A model generated the notes under the pieces. It saw only the letters and a list, made by a program, of their open reading frames with translations, had not been told where the DNA came from and searched no databases. Shown here in pieces: positions 1 through 11,701 of a stretch of DNA of 64,000 nucleotides; position 1 is the first letter of the stretch, and the number at the start of each line of letters is the position of its first letter. The stretch spans positions 5,257,546 to 5,321,545 of the forward strand of contig OZ024759.1 of assembly GCA_964016885.1 (NCBI GenBank). Direction: 5' to 3'. The stretch is from Eledone cirrhosa (lineage: Eukaryota; Mollusca; Cephalopoda; Octopoda; Eledonidae). Position numbers and translations under genes: made by a program.

Positions 1-3000
1 ATTTACATTACTCTGCATTTACTATTGTATTTTAATGGTAAAGGCTTTACCTCACATAACATTTACATTACCCTGTATTTACTATTGTATTTTCATGGTA
101 AAGGCTTTACCTCACATAATTATCTCATAACATTTACATTACTCTGTATTTACTATTGTATTTTCATGGTAAAGGCTTTACCTCACATAATTATCTCACA
201 TAACATTTACATTACCCTGTATTTACTATTGTATTTTCATGGTAAAGGTTTTACCTCACATAATTATCTCATAACATTTAAATTACTCTGTATTTACTAT
301 TGTATTTTCATGGTAAAGGCTTTACCTCACATAATTATCTCACATAACATTTACATTACCCTGTATTTACTATTGTATTTTCATGGTAAAGGCTTTACCT
401 CACATAATTATCTCATAACATTTACATTACCCTGTATTTACTATTGTATTTTCATGGTAAAGGCTTTACCTCACATAACATTTACATTACTCTGTATTTA
501 CTATTGTATTTTCATGGTAAAGGCTTTACCTCACATAATTATCTCACATAACATTTACATTACTCTGTATTTACTATTGTATTTTCATGGTAAAGGCTTT
601 ACCTCACATAATTATCTCACATAGCATTTACATTACTCTGTATTTACTATTGTATTTTCATGGTAAAGGCTTTACCTCACATAATTATCTCATAACATTT
701 ACATTACTCTGTATTTACTATTGTATTTTCATGGTAAAGGCTTTACCTCACATAATTATCTCACATAACATTTACATTACCCTGTATTTACTATTGTATT
801 TTCATGGTAAAGGCTTTACCTCACATAATTATCTCACATAACATTTACATTACCCTGTATTTACTATTGTATTTTCATGGTAAAGGCTTTACCTCACATA
901 ATTATCTCATAACATTTACATTACTCTGTATTTACTATTGTATTTTCATGGTAAAGGCTTTACCTCACATAATTATCTCACATAACATTTACATTACCCT
1001 GTATTTACTATTGTATTTTCATGGTAAAGGCTTTACCTCACATAATTATCTCATAACATTTACATTACTCTGTATTTACTATTGTATTTTCATGGTAAAG
1101 GCTTTACCTCACATAATTATCTCACATAACATTTACATTACCCTGTATTTACTATTGTATTTTCATGGTAAAGGCTTTACCTCACATAATTATCTCATAA
1201 CATTTACATTACTCTGTATTTACTATTGTATTTTCATGGTAAAGGCTTTACCTCACATAATTATCTCACATAACATTTACATTACCCTGTATTTACTATT
1301 GTATTTTCATGGTAAAGGCTTTACCTCACATAATTATCTCATAACATTTACATTACCCTGTATTTACTATTGTATTTTCATGGTAAAGGCTTTACCTCAC
1401 ATAATTATCTCACATAACATTTACATTACTCTGTATTTACTATTGTATTTTCATGGTAAAGGCTTTATCTCACATAACATTTACATTACTCTGTATTTAC
1501 TATTGTATTTTCATGTTAAAGGCTTTACCTCACATAATTCTCATAACATTTACATTACTCTGTATTTATTATTGTATTTTCATGGTAAAGGCTTTACCTC
1601 ACATAATTATCTCACATAACATTTACATTACTCTGTATTTACTATTGTATTTTCATGGTAAAGGCTTTACCTCACATAATTATCTCACATAACATTTACA
1701 TTACTCTGTATTTACTATTGTATTTTCATGGTAAAGGCTTTACCTCACATAATTATCTCACGTAACATTTACATTACCCTGTATTTACTATTGTATTTTC
1801 ATGGTAAAGGCTTTACCTCACATAATTATCTCACATAACATTTACATTACTCTGTATTTACTATTGTATTTTCATGGTAAAGGCTTTACCTCACATAATA
1901 TCTCACATAACATTTACATTACCCTGTATTTACTATTGTATTTTCATGGTAAAGGCTTTACCTCACATAATTATCTCACATAACATTTACATTACCCTGT
2001 ATTTACTATTGTATTTTCATGGTAAAGGCTTTACCTCACATAATATCTCACATAACATTTACATTACTCTGTATTTACTATTGTATTTTCATGGTAAAGG
2101 CTTTACCTCACATAACATTTACATTACCCTGTATTTACTATTGTATTTTCATGGTAAAGGCTTTACCTCACATAATATCTCACATAACATTTACATTACT
2201 CTGTATTTACTATTGTATTTTCATGGTAAAGGCTTTACCTCACATAACATTTACATTACTCTCTATTTACTATTGTATTTTCATGGTAAAGGCTTTACCT
2301 CACATAATTATCTCACATAACATTTACATTACCCTGTATTTACTATTGTATTTTCATGGTAAAGGCTTTACCTCACATAATTATCTCACATAACATTTAC
2401 ATTACTCTGTATTTACTATTGTATTTTCATGGTAAAGGCTTTACCTCACATAATATCTCACATAACATTTACATTACCCTGTATTTACTATTGTATTTTC
2501 ATGGTAAAGGCTTTACCTCACATAATATCTCACATAATATTTACATTACCCTGTATTTACTATTGTATTTTCATGGTAAAGGCTTTACCTCACATAATAT
2601 CTCATAACATTTACATTACTCTGTATTTACTATTGTATTTTCATGGTAAAGGCTTTACCTCACATAATTATCTCACATAACATTTACATTACCCTGTATT
2701 TACTATTGTATTTTCATGGTAAAGGCTTTACCTCACATAATATCTCACATAACATTTACATTACTCTGTATTTACTATTGTATTTTCATGGTAAAGGCTT
2801 TACCTCACATAATACCTCACATAACATTTACATTACTCTCTATTTACTATTGTATTTTCATGGTAAAGGCTTTACCTCACATAATTATCTCACATAACAT
2901 TTACCTTACTCTGTATTTACTATTGCATTTTCATGGTAAAGGCTTTACCTCACATAATTATCTCACATAACATTTACATTACTCTGTATTTACTATTGTA

Positions 3001-3044
3001 TTTTCATGGTAAAGGCTTTACCTCACATAATTATCTCACATAAT
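1..3044. repeat. Tandem array of 60-73 bp units derived from a MITE
   Basis: About 43 head-to-tail units of four lengths (60, 70, 71 and 73 bp) share a core reading GTATTTTCATGGTAAAGG and CTTTACCTCACATAA. Length differences come only from the linker (CATAAC, CATAATATCTCACATAAC, CATAATTATCTCATAAC or CATAATTATCTCACATAAC). Read on the minus strand, the unit equals the last roughly 70 bp of the TTAA-flanked MITE seen complete at 18512-18740. The array is open at the left edge of the window. Long open frames in all three plus frames arise from the repetition and are not genes. Confidence 0.95.
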
Positions 3045-3183
3045 ATTGAATCTACAAGATTTTAATATTATTTATTTTGAGAAGAAAACCTTAACATCAG
3101 TATGAGTGGCCAGTTGCAGCTGATTTGAACAGAGGTTAGAGAATTCTGGCCGGATATGGCCAGTTTAAATGCTAAAGGGTTAA
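3045..3183 (-). mobile_element. Terminal part of a TTAA-flanked piggyBac-like MITE bounding the array
   Basis: On the minus strand this begins TTAA then CCCTTTAGCATTTA and continues through the sub-terminal GGCCATATCCGGCC palindrome and the AAAATAAATAATATTAAAAT region. That is the left half of the MITE at 18512-18740. It runs directly into the tandem array, so the array sits inside a MITE copy whose other end lies outside the window. Confidence 0.85.
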
Positions 3184-3206
3184 ACTGTTTACATTCCATT
3201 ATAATT

Positions 3207-3372
3207 TCATGTAAGAACCTTTGTTAAGTTATATTCCAAACCACCTGAACTGCCCCAGGTTCTATGCTACAAAATTGTTTATTCCAAAGCCTTTATATTA
3301 TCTAAAAATCTTCCATCTAATTTCATGTAAGAACCTTTGTTAAGTTACATTCCAAACCACCTGAAACTGCCC
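3207..3372. repeat. Direct repeat pair of about 52 bp
   Basis: The segment at 3207-3257 and the segment at about 3320-3372 both read AATTTCATGTAAGAACCTTT followed by GTTAAGTTA, then CATTCCAAACCACCTGAA. They are about 60 bp apart and nearly identical. No coding potential or element termini are visible here. The rest of 3184-3540 holds nothing else that is recognisable. Confidence 0.7.
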
Positions 3373-3544
3373 TTATTCCACTTTAAGTTTACGGTTCATT
3401 TCTTTTTCATTTAGAATTGTCTCCTGCAAGAACATAGATGAAAATGGATGAAAATGCACAAAAATTCAAACTGGTTATAATCAACAAGTAAAATCTTATT
3501 CATTTTTTTTTTTTTGGCATGGCATTGGAAAAGCATCACACTGT

Positions 3545-3962
3545 CTAAAAACGTCTGTCTTAAACCAGAAGGCTTGTTAGGCCAATGCTTATCTCGGTTT
3601 CATGGCATGAAGCAACTTGAAGTACAAGACACCTTGCTGTGAAGGCACATGTCTTAGTGGTTAGAGCATTGGGTTTGCAATCGAAAGGTTGTGAGTTCAA
3701 TTCTCGGACCAGGTGATGTGTTGTTTCCTTGAGCAAGACACTTTATTTCACATTGCTCCAGTTTACTCAGCTGTAGAAATGAAATGATAGGACTGGGGTC
3801 CGTATCATTAAATTACCCTAGACACCTCCAACGAGATATACCTTGGAGGAGGCCAGCTAAACCTGCATATGTGTGAGCTGTAACAACAACAACCTCGCTG
3901 GACAGGACACCAGTCCATCACAGTGTTAAACCTCCAGCTATTACTGGTACTCATTTTCAGCT
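3545..3962 (-). mobile_element. Minus-strand SINE body split by a plus-strand SINE
   Basis: The two outer pieces (3545-3632 and about 3893-3962) are the reverse of the SINE body seen at 20760-20935 (ACCAGTCCATCACAG, CTCCAGCTATTACTGG). The middle, 3636-3892, is a different SINE in the opposite orientation, so this is a nested insertion. Confidence 0.7.
3636..3892 (+). mobile_element. tRNA-derived SINE with A and B boxes
   Basis: The head contains an A-box-like TCTTAGTGGTTAGAGC and a B-box-like GGTTGTGAGTTCAATTC, spaced as in a tRNA. It is followed by the cephalopod SINE body CTTGAGCAAGACACTTTATT and an AACAACAAC tail. It resembles octopus OR-type SINEs by memory of the family; that subfamily name is uncertain. 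Confidence 0.8.
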
Positions 3963-3987
3963 ATATAATACAATATATTTTTCGTTA

Positions 3988-4232
3988 GGCTGGTGCTTAT
4001 CTCTGGGAGTACAAGTATCGACTGGGAGTACAAGATTCCCCCTGGACAGGACACCAGTCCATCACAGGGTTAAACCTCCAGCTATTACTGGTACTCATTT
4101 TCAGCTGAGTATACTGGAGCAATGTGAAGTGAAGTGTTTTGCTCAAGAACACAACATGTAACCCAGCTCAGGAATCGAACCCATGACATTATGATTCTAA
4201 GTCCAACACCCTTACCACTAGGCAATGCACCA
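3988..4232 (-). mobile_element. tRNA-derived SINE, minus strand
   Basis: On the minus strand the head reads GTGGTAAGGGTGTTGGACTT then CATGGGTTCGATTCC (B box), followed by TTGAGCAAAACACTTCA and the TACTGGAGGTTTAACCCTG body. It is the same family as the copy at 20660-20935. The TATATATGTATATATG stretch after 4365 is simple AT repeat. Confidence 0.8.
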
Positions 4233-4459
4233 AACTGTGCAACTCCTAAATATTTTTGTATCTCCTCGTGTTTGTGTTTTTGTAGTTTTTATGTCAAATG
4301 AATTCAGAGCATAATCGACATGAGATGATTTCAACTAAAACCTGTTTCCCTATAAATATGAAACACCCTAATATATATGTATATATGTTAAAGGTATATT
4401 ATAAAGAGAAAGGACCTGCTGGCTGAGCTCTTGCTCTTTATAAAATAGCCATGCTCTAC

Positions 4460-4790
4460 TACCGCGGGCTTTGTGTTGTGTTCTTGAGCAAGACACTTTA
4501 TTTCACGTTGTTCCAGATCACTCAGCTGTGGAAATGGGTTGCGATGTCACTGGTGCCAAGCTGTATCGGCCATTGCCTTTCCCTTGGACAATATCAGTGG
4601 CATAGAGAGGGGAGGCTGTTATGCATGGGCTACTGCTGGTCTTCTACAAAACAACCTTGCCCAGACTTGTGCCTTGGAGGGGAACTTTCTAGACTCAAAT
4701 TCTATGGTCATTCGTGACCGAAGGATCTCTTTACCTTTTACCCTTACTAACCCATGTATCGAATACTCTGTTCAGTAATGGTCTAACTAG
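4460..4790 (+). mobile_element. 5'-truncated SINE body
   Basis: The sequence starts inside the body (TTGTGTTCTTGAGCAAGACA) and continues through GATGTCACTGGTGCCAAGC to GAACTTTCTAG and CATTCGTGACCG. The same order occurs at 33270-33395 and 36119-36310. The tRNA-like head is missing. Confidence 0.7.
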
Positions 4791-4844
4791 TTTTAAACTG
4801 GTTCTATCCTGATTTATGTTAAAGGTATAAAGGTATCTATATAC

Positions 4845-5037
4845 TTATGAAAGACCTCCACTTCACACATGCTAAGGCTAGGTCCTGACAGCAGAATTAT
4901 TGTGATTTTGTTGCCCTTAACAGGACTAGAACATTGCACATCAATAACTTTTGTCTTCTCTAGATTGGAAATCTTCTCACATATTCTGTGTTTTTTGTCT
5001 TTTGATACCAACACTATTATTGAGAATTTATTTTGTG
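4845..5037 (-). CDS. Exon: second half of an F-type lectin (FTP)-like domain
   Basis: The splice acceptor TTTTTCTGCAG ends at 5038 on the minus strand. The exon then encodes QNKFSIIVLVSKDKKHRIC, a cysteine-poor middle, and the family-typical ending GPSLSMCEVEVF; in FTP/F5-8-like lectin domains the fold closes with L-x-L-C-E-V-E-V. The exon opens in phase 1 and joins in frame to the phase-1 donor at 20233, giving a continuous domain ...YYNYID-T-QNKFSII... The donor is less certain; CATAA/GTATAT at 4844 is the best candidate and would be phase 2. The intron upstream is 15.2 kb and filled with transposons. Domain recognition is by eye; the exon could be a dead remnant, but its frame is open and its splice phase fits. 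Confidence 0.72.
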
Positions 5038-5441
5038 CTGCAGAAAAACATGGTAAGAAAGTTAAAACAAAAAACAATTAGCAATGGTATTTGGTGGTGG
5101 TGGTAGTGGGGATGGTGGTGAGGAGGAGGGAGATTTGGGTAAAGTTTAGTCAAAAACTGATTGGCAAACATGGGCTTGGACGAGTGCAAGATTTAGGGCA
5201 CATGAAGCCCTGTGCTAGTTATGTTATGAGGCCTCTTACTCGTAAAAAATTCATCATAAAAAATTGTGCCAAATTTAGAATTAACCCTTTAGCATTTAAA
5301 CCGGTTGTATTCGGCCAGAATTTTCTCAACTCTTTCTATTCAAACTGGCTGTAACTGGACACTCATACTTATATTAAGGTATTGTTCTCAAAATAAATAA
5401 CATCAAAATCTCATAGATTCGATATTATGTGAGATAATTAT

Positions 5442-5658
5442 GAGGGCGGTGGTTTGGCAGTATCGGTAGAGGGTCGGACGCCATGCTTTGCCGCATAGAG
5501 TTACGGCCCTTTATGATTTTAGTTCAATCCCGCCGAGGTTAACTTTGCCTTTCATCCTTATGGGGTTGATAAAATAAAGTACCAGTCACTCACTAGGGTC
5601 GATTTAATCGACGTTCGCCTACCCCAAAATTGCTGGCCTTGTGCCTATATAAAAAACC
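5442..5658 (+). mobile_element. SINE with GGCGGTGGTTTGGCAG head, inserted in the MITE
   Basis: The tRNA-like head (TGGCAGTATCGGTAGAGG as A box, AGTTCAATCCCGCC as B box) is followed by the family tail GATAAAATAAAGTACCAG and CTGGCCTTGTGCC. A short ATTATG is present on both sides, consistent with a brief target duplication. Other copies lie at 19262, 21340, 21550, 21915, 22099 and 24326. Confidence 0.85.
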
Positions 5659-6081
5659 ATTATGTGAGATATTATGTGAGGTAAAGCCTTTACTGTGTAA
5701 ATACAATAGTATATATAGAGTAATGTAAATGTTATGTGAGGTATTATGTGAGGTAAAGCCTTTACTGTGACAATACAATAGTATATATAGAGTAATGTAA
5801 ATGTTATGTGAGATATTATGTGAGGTAAAGCCTTTACTGTGACGATACAATAGTATATATAGAGTAATGTAAATGTTATGTGAGGTATTATGTGAGGTAA
5901 AGCCTTTACTGTGACAATACAATAGTATATATAGAGTAATGTAAATGTTATGTGAGATATTATGTGAGGTAAAGCCTTTACTGTGAAAATACAATAGTAT
6001 ATATAGAGTAATGTAAATGTTATGTGAGATATTATGTGAGGTAAAGCCTTTACTGTGAACATACAATAGTATATATAGAGT
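5659..6081. repeat. MITE-derived tandem array, six units, left of LINE copy 1
   Basis: Six units of about 72 bp read TGTGAGGTAAAGCC, TTTACTGTG, ACAATAGTATATATAGAG and TAATGTAAATGTTATGTGAG. This is the reverse-strand version of the 1-3044 array, with GTATATATAGAG where that array has GTAAATACAGAG. The array stops in mid-unit at TATATAGAGT, where the LINE 3' end begins. Confidence 0.95.
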
Positions 6082-6317
6082 GGTTTCTTTATTTGCCACT
6101 AGGGCACAAAAGGTAGGGACAGATACAAGGGGGGATGTTTACATATAATTAACGAGTACAAAAATATAACAATGAAATAACAACAACAAACGAAGTCCTC
6201 AATAGGGAGGGGGCATTAACATGGGTCGCACACACCCCGGAAAAATGTGCAACCCTTCTCCTCAGGAGCACAAAGAGTAGGTGATTCCCTCGTCTCCTCT
6301 TTTTCCTCTTCTTTCAC

Positions 6318-9300
6318 CTACAGGCTGATATAGAGAGAAGACCCATTCACTCTGGTCATTCTCCCTACTTTCACCCACCTTTCATAAAACTTGCTGGGGT
6401 AGAGCACCTCTCTCTCCATTCTGATCCTTCTTTTAAAATGGTATTTGAAAAAGGGGACCAGTTGTTGGCCGGAGAGATAGGTGTCTGACCTCAGCCCTTT
6501 CAGCCTCGTCCACCATACAACTTCTTTAGCCATGGCTATCACACAGAGAAAAACCGCCTCTCCTTCGTTTTTGAAAGGGGGAGGCGGTTTGATTGTGACA
6601 ATGGACTCGGTGGTCAACCGGATTGGTCCCACCTTCGACAGTAGTCGTTCCACATAGCCCCACAGGTCAGCAATGCCTGGGCAGTGTACGAATGCGTGCG
6701 CAACCATTTCGTCATCATGCACGCATCTCGGACAGATCTTATTCGAAGGATCCCTACCCAAGCTCCCATGCCTGGAGCTTGTCTCGAACGGGTAGAGCCC
6801 CTCGGTAGCACTGCCAAGCCAGGGACTTTTGGATGTTGTCCATCGGTCCAGGGCCAAACGTCCTACCGAACAGACTGGCCAGTTCATCTTCCTCCATGCC
6901 TAGAGCTTCTCCGAGAGCATCGTCGCACCTGCTGCGTACCAACCCTCTATAGAATGTCGAGGTGGAGTCTCCACTGATTGCCGGGTCCGCTTTCCAGAGG
7001 GCCGTGAGCGCCTGGGCACATTCAATGTGCCAGTCGCCCACTTTTCTCGGTCTTTGCTTGACCCATGATTGCAGCTCGGTGAGCGAGACGAGTCTGGGAA
7101 AGGCTCGCCTCACAAACGGGGCCCACACCGGTTGACCGGTGAGGAATACCTGGAGGTGCCGTAGCCTTAATGCGTGTTTACGCATCTGTAGCCATGGCAT
7201 CCCCAGCCCTCCTTTCGAAGGGTGTTGACAGCAGATGGATCTCCTCCCCAAAGGGGTCCGCTTGTTCCAAAGAAATTGGAACAGCGCGCACTCCATTTTG
7301 GCGAGTCTTTTCACTGGGCAAGGCACGACGGTCAAGCGGTAGTAGATGACGGATGCTATATAAGTATTCGCCACCTCCGCTCGACCTTTCAGGGATAGTT
7401 TGCACTGGGCCCACACCCTGGCCGTTACCTTGTTCCAGTTTTTCTCCACCTGGAGGTCTGGTCCGAACGAGACCCCAAGCAGCTTCACCGGGCCCTCTGT
7501 CCAGCGTCCGACGACCTCGTTGGAGGGCATCGGTTTGCCTCTCCATGTTCCGAGTTGCAAACCGACGGACTTGTCCCGGTTCAGCTTGGCTCCTGTAAAC
7601 CTTTCATATTCCTCCAGTAAGGTGCCAATTTGCGAGGTTTTCGACACCATTACTGTCACGTCATCGGCGTAGGCCGACGCCGCTTTCTGCAATCCCGGTT
7701 CCAAAGTGATGCCCTGCAACCGCTCCAACTTCCGCAGTAGTGGCTCAAGAGCCAGCACATACAGAAGGGAGGAGAGAGGGCATCCCTGTCCGATGGATCG
7801 CATGATTTGGAACGGCTCCGAGAGGTGGCCGTTCACCTTGACCCTTGAGCAGACGTTGCTGCTGTGCATCGCAGCAATCCAACCCCTGAAAACGGGTCCG
7901 AAGTCTGCCGCCGTGAGCACCGCATCCAGGTAACGATGGTCAACCCTATCGAAAGCTTTAGATTGATCCAAGTTGATCAGGGCCCCACTAAAGCCGGGTT
8001 CATTCCCTACCCTCTCTATGATGTATCGCATAAGGTGGAGATTGTCGTGAATGGACCTGGACGGGATTGCGCATGTCTGCGCTTCTCCCACCAGGTTTCC
8101 GACGACAAGCGCCAACCTCTTCGCTAACACCTTGGCCAAAATCTTTAACTCTGTATTTAGCAGAGTTATGGGCCTGAAGTTACTTATGTCATCCCCCTTG
8201 TTCTCACCCTCCTCACCAGCGTAACTACGCCCTTGGTCACAGAACTGGGAATTCTCCCGTTCTGCTGCCAGTTGCAGTAGACCGCTTCGAGGATATCAGA
8301 GAACAAGTCCGGCATCGCTACATATAGCTCGTAAGGTAGACCATCGACACCCGGGGATTTGCGTTTGCCGCTTTGGCTCAGCGCCGCCCCTATCTCAGCA
8401 GCTGAAATCGGCCTTTCGCAGGACTTCGCCTCCGCGTCCGAGAGGCGCGGCAGACCGTCGAGGTATGGATTGAAATCCATAGTCTCACCCGGCGCGCCGC
8501 CCCTCTCGAACAGTCATGCAAAGTGCCACTGAAAGGCCGCACACATCTGCCCAGGTTCAAGGATCACACGCCCATCCTGGTCCTTCAAAGACCGAATCGT
8601 GGACTTGTTACCACTTTTTGCCTCTGTCACTCGGGCCCAGCTAACAGCTTTGGCTCCCTCATTACCCAAAGCACGTATTTTACTCCTGACAACGCAGCCT
8701 TCATGCTTCACCTCAAAGAACTGGTCTAAGGCCATTCTTGATGCCAGCACGCTGGCTACATTGCCACTCCTAATCGCCTCATCTACTCTATCTACTAATT
8801 CCCTTTCCGTCTTGTTCCTATCCCTTGCTAATTCCTGACTAAAACCTATCGATTCTATTCTAATTGCTCTCTTAAGAGAGATCCACCACCTGTTGTTGAC
8901 AATTGCCCCTGTCAAACTCTGCTTAACTAACGTGCTAATCCATTTACTGTAAGCTTTGCTTGTCGGTAAGGACAAGTTCAGCTTCCAGTAACCGGGTCCC
9001 TGTCTATGGGTTCTATCAAGGTTGGCTATGCAGGTCACTAACTTGTGATCCGAATAGTCAACCATGAACATTTTTGGACAGCTAAATGTGTCCCTATCCT
9101 TCTCTCTAACTAGGATCCTATCTAGGTACGACCTAGAGCCGCTGCGATTGGTCCACGTCCATAGTGGTACAGTCGGAAAATCTAGTCGATATCTATCGGC
9201 CAGGTCAAATCGGCCAATTAACCGTTTGAGGCTTTTACACCCCTCTGTATTGGCACATGCCCCTACATAGTCCCAACGTGCATCCAGGATACCATTCCAG

Positions 9301-9722
9301 TCCCCCACTAAAAGCAAGGAGCTGGACGTTCCCAGAAAAGTTTCCAGATGTTGGAAGTATTCCGGCCGTGCTGCCCAAAAAGGGGCGTACGCAGCAATTA
9401 GTCTAAGGGCTCCACTTTCACTACTGCCGACTTCTAAAACCACCAGTCGACCCTCCGGGTCCAGGTGCACCTTCTGTATGGTGAGGCTCAGGTATTTTCG
9501 CAGCAGAACGACAACTCCACCCCCACCCCCCGGTTGACAGAGAGATGCGAAGATCTCAAAGTCGTCGAAGAGGGGCGCCAGTTGGCGCTCGCTGCTGATC
9601 CTGGACTCGCAAATAGCCATTACATCCATTCTATGCGACCTGAGATCGTTTAAAAGTTTGCCTTGTTTCCAAGACAGTCCCAGGCCGCGTACATTCAGAC
9701 ACCCAACTCTTATATCAGCCAT
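6318..9722 (-). pseudogene. LINE ORF2 (endonuclease/reverse transcriptase), broken
   Basis: ORF2 of Tx1/L1-like elements encodes an APE-type endonuclease that nicks the target and a reverse transcriptase that copies the element RNA onto the nick. Here the endonuclease part is readable from the start at 9722 (GCLNVRGL, ICESRIS, GDWN, SDH). Compared with copy 2, a CGA-to-TGA change stops the frame at about 8514, a one-base deletion near 8210 and a two-base deletion near 6770 shift it, and in-frame 6 bp and 18 bp deletions lie near 7630 and 7410. The reverse transcriptase box YADD is still present at about 7660-7671. The protein cannot be made as one piece. Confidence 0.92.
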
Positions 9723-9727
9723 GTTGG

Positions 9728-11491
9728 TTAAAAGAGGAAGGACCTACCTGTTCGGCTCCTGAGGAGCAGGTTGCACAATATCCATGGGCGTATTGGAGGG
9801 ATTGTTTGGTGGGGTGTTGTTTTGTGGTGGGGTGGGGTGGGGGTGTTTGGTGAGGTGTGGGTGGGGAAACGTTTCAAGAGGACGCGGTTATAGGGTCGAG
9901 TACATGTTTTCCCCACGTCCTCAGGAAAGTTCTCTCTTAGTTTTGCATAGGTGTCCATTGGGAGTCTTATCCTTTTTAAATGCGGTTTGTTGGCCGCGCT
10001 TGCAAAGAATTGCCCTTCAGTTTCCACCGAAGGGTCTTTGTGTATTGTTTTTACTAGTTCTCTGTTATTTGTGTTAATGTATGTATACTGTTTTATTTGT
10101 GTTGTGTTTGTTTGTTGTTCTTGTGTGTGCTTGCGTTTTGTTGTATGTGTTATGTTTTGGGGCGGGGCGGATTTTGTTTGTTCTGTTTGTTTTGTTTTTG
10201 TTGGTGGTTGTGTGTTTCTTTCATTTATGTTCGAGTGGTGCTTTCTTTTTTTCCTTTTTACAGGTTGGAAGGGTCCCCCCCTCTTCGTCACTAGGTGCTA
10301 TTTCAGCTGGGTCCTCGTCCGTGCTGTCGGGTAGTGGTGTATTTTGGGGTTTTGTTGTGTTTGTGTGTGTTTTTGGAGTTGTTTTGGGTGGGGCCGTGTC
10401 TTGTGTTATTTTTCCGTGTTGTTTTTTGTTGTTGTTGTGGTGGTGGTAGTGGTGGTGGTGGCGGTGGTAGTGTGTGGGGTGTAGGCAAAAGAGCCTTTTT
10501 TTTGTCAATTGAGGGCAGGCAGCCCTTAGATGACCCCTGCTTGAACAGTAGTAACATATGGGCCTCCTACCCTGGGCTGAAATGTATATAAATGTTTCTC
10601 CATCGAGGGACACCCTCTGTGGTATTCTAGCTATTCGTTCTGGTCTCATTTGGACCAGAACCTCCACGCTCAAACCGCAGAAAACGTCTGTGGTGACTTC
10701 TCCTACTGAAAGGATTCCGTCCTCGTCTTCTAAAAATCCTGTTAGTACCCAGGAAATGCATTAATTTGGCCGGATTCCGGAGACTCTTATTTTCTGCGTT
10801 CTTTTCCCCAAATATGTGGGGAGAAATGTGTGTAGCTTGGAAACAATTGGCGACACAGAGTATTTCCTGGCCGTCAATTGATCCTTCATTAGCACCGTTA
10901 TATTCCCATAGAGTGGCCCTTTTTGTATGAACGATATATCACTCCACACACTTTTTAGGACCAGCTCAATTTCTTTTGGGATAATTGAGCTGGTTTCCTT
11001 GTTATGTTGGAAATTGTTCTGAAAGATATCGTTCTTAGTGTCGTGTCTCTTTTGATTTCTTGTGGGGAGGTGATTGTGAAGTCTCCTCCTTCTTTGAAAG
11101 TTACATACTGTTTTGCTTCCTTCATCTTTTCTCTCAGAGTTGTAATGTCCAGTTGCTTGCAGGTCTGTGTTTTCCGGACCGCCTGTGCAAAGGAGGCACC
11201 AGTAGTGGGTTCGCTTTGTTTGGTGTTATCGTTATTTTTTCCTTGGTTGGTGTTGTGACTATTGCTGTTGTTGATCATGCTGTTATTGTCATTGTTGTTT
11301 TTGTCTGCGTTTATGTGACTTTCTGGGTTTTCACCCATTTTTACAAATTTTTCTTTTAATTCCGTGTTCCATGTTTCTTTATCAGAAGTGAGGAGGGAAG
11401 ACTTAGAGCCTTGTGCTTCTAGCTTCTCTGTATCACCTTTCTTAGGGGGCGTGGCTTTCTTGTTAGGATGAGATGTGAAAATTCCGTCCAT
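9728..11491 (-). pseudogene. LINE ORF1 (CCHC RNA-binding protein), broken, copy 1
   Basis: The likely start is the ATG at 11491, followed by MDGIFTSHPNKKA. The first third is Asn/Lys-rich and low complexity; the middle carries one CCHC zinc knuckle (CYYCSSRGHLRAAC, near 10540); the end is basic and His/Thr/Pro-rich. Three breaks are visible: a frame change near 11030, an in-frame TAA at 10761-10763, and a second frame change near the A-rich run at about 10250, which returns reading to the original frame. The last frame stops five bases before the ORF2 ATG, a spacing typical of coupled ORF1-ORF2 translation. The same breaks occur in copy 2. Confidence 0.8.
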
Positions 11492-11529
11492 TTCTATCAG
11501 TTTGCCGTAATAAATTTTTAAAAGGAAAA

Positions 11530-11550
11530 TTCGCCCCAAAAAGGGGCGAA
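11530..11550. promoter_or_regulatory. 5' UTR hairpin of LINE copy 1
   Basis: TTCGCCCC and GGGGCGAA form a perfect 8 bp stem around a five-base A (or T) loop. It lies 40-60 bases upstream of the ORF1 start in the LINE 5' UTR. A second small hairpin (CTCGG-TAG-CCGAG, 11650-11662) and the 12 bp palindrome at 11690-11701 lie closer to the 5' end. Function is unknown. Confidence 0.6.
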
Positions 11551-11701
11551 AATAAATAAACTCAAAGTTTGACGACCAAGGCAAGGGGTTAACGTATATT
11601 ACAGTATAAAAAAATTAATCAAAACTCACTTTTGAGTAAGTAAATCCAACTCGGTAGCCGAGCTTGTTCACACACGTCAACACACGTCTCTCGTATACGA
11701 G

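Larger units (their letters stand above)
6082..11701 (-). mobile_element. Tx1/L1-like LINE, copy 1 (decayed)
   Basis: This is a full-length non-LTR retrotransposon of about 5.6 kb on the minus strand. The 5' UTR starts near the palindrome CTCGTATACGAG, followed by ORF1 (CCHC knuckle), ORF2 (endonuclease plus reverse transcriptase) and a short 3' UTR that ends at CAAATAAAGAAACC, including an AATAAA. There is no poly(A) tail. It is colinear with copy 2 (12055-17708). The 5' two kilobases are almost identical to copy 2, but ORF2 is broken and diverged. Confidence 0.92.

Noticed and set aside
25..2970. Long plus-strand open frames with a repeated MVKALPH / YITLYLLLYFHGKGF pattern
   Set aside because: They occur in several frames at once across a non-triplet tandem repeat derived from a MITE; there is no start context, splice signal or sign of selection.
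9784..10591. Plus-strand hydrophobic, Cys/Val/Phe-rich open frames at 9.8-10.6 kb and 15.8-16.6 kb
   Set aside because: They are antisense to the Lys/Asn/Thr-rich LINE ORF1 and result from its skewed base composition.
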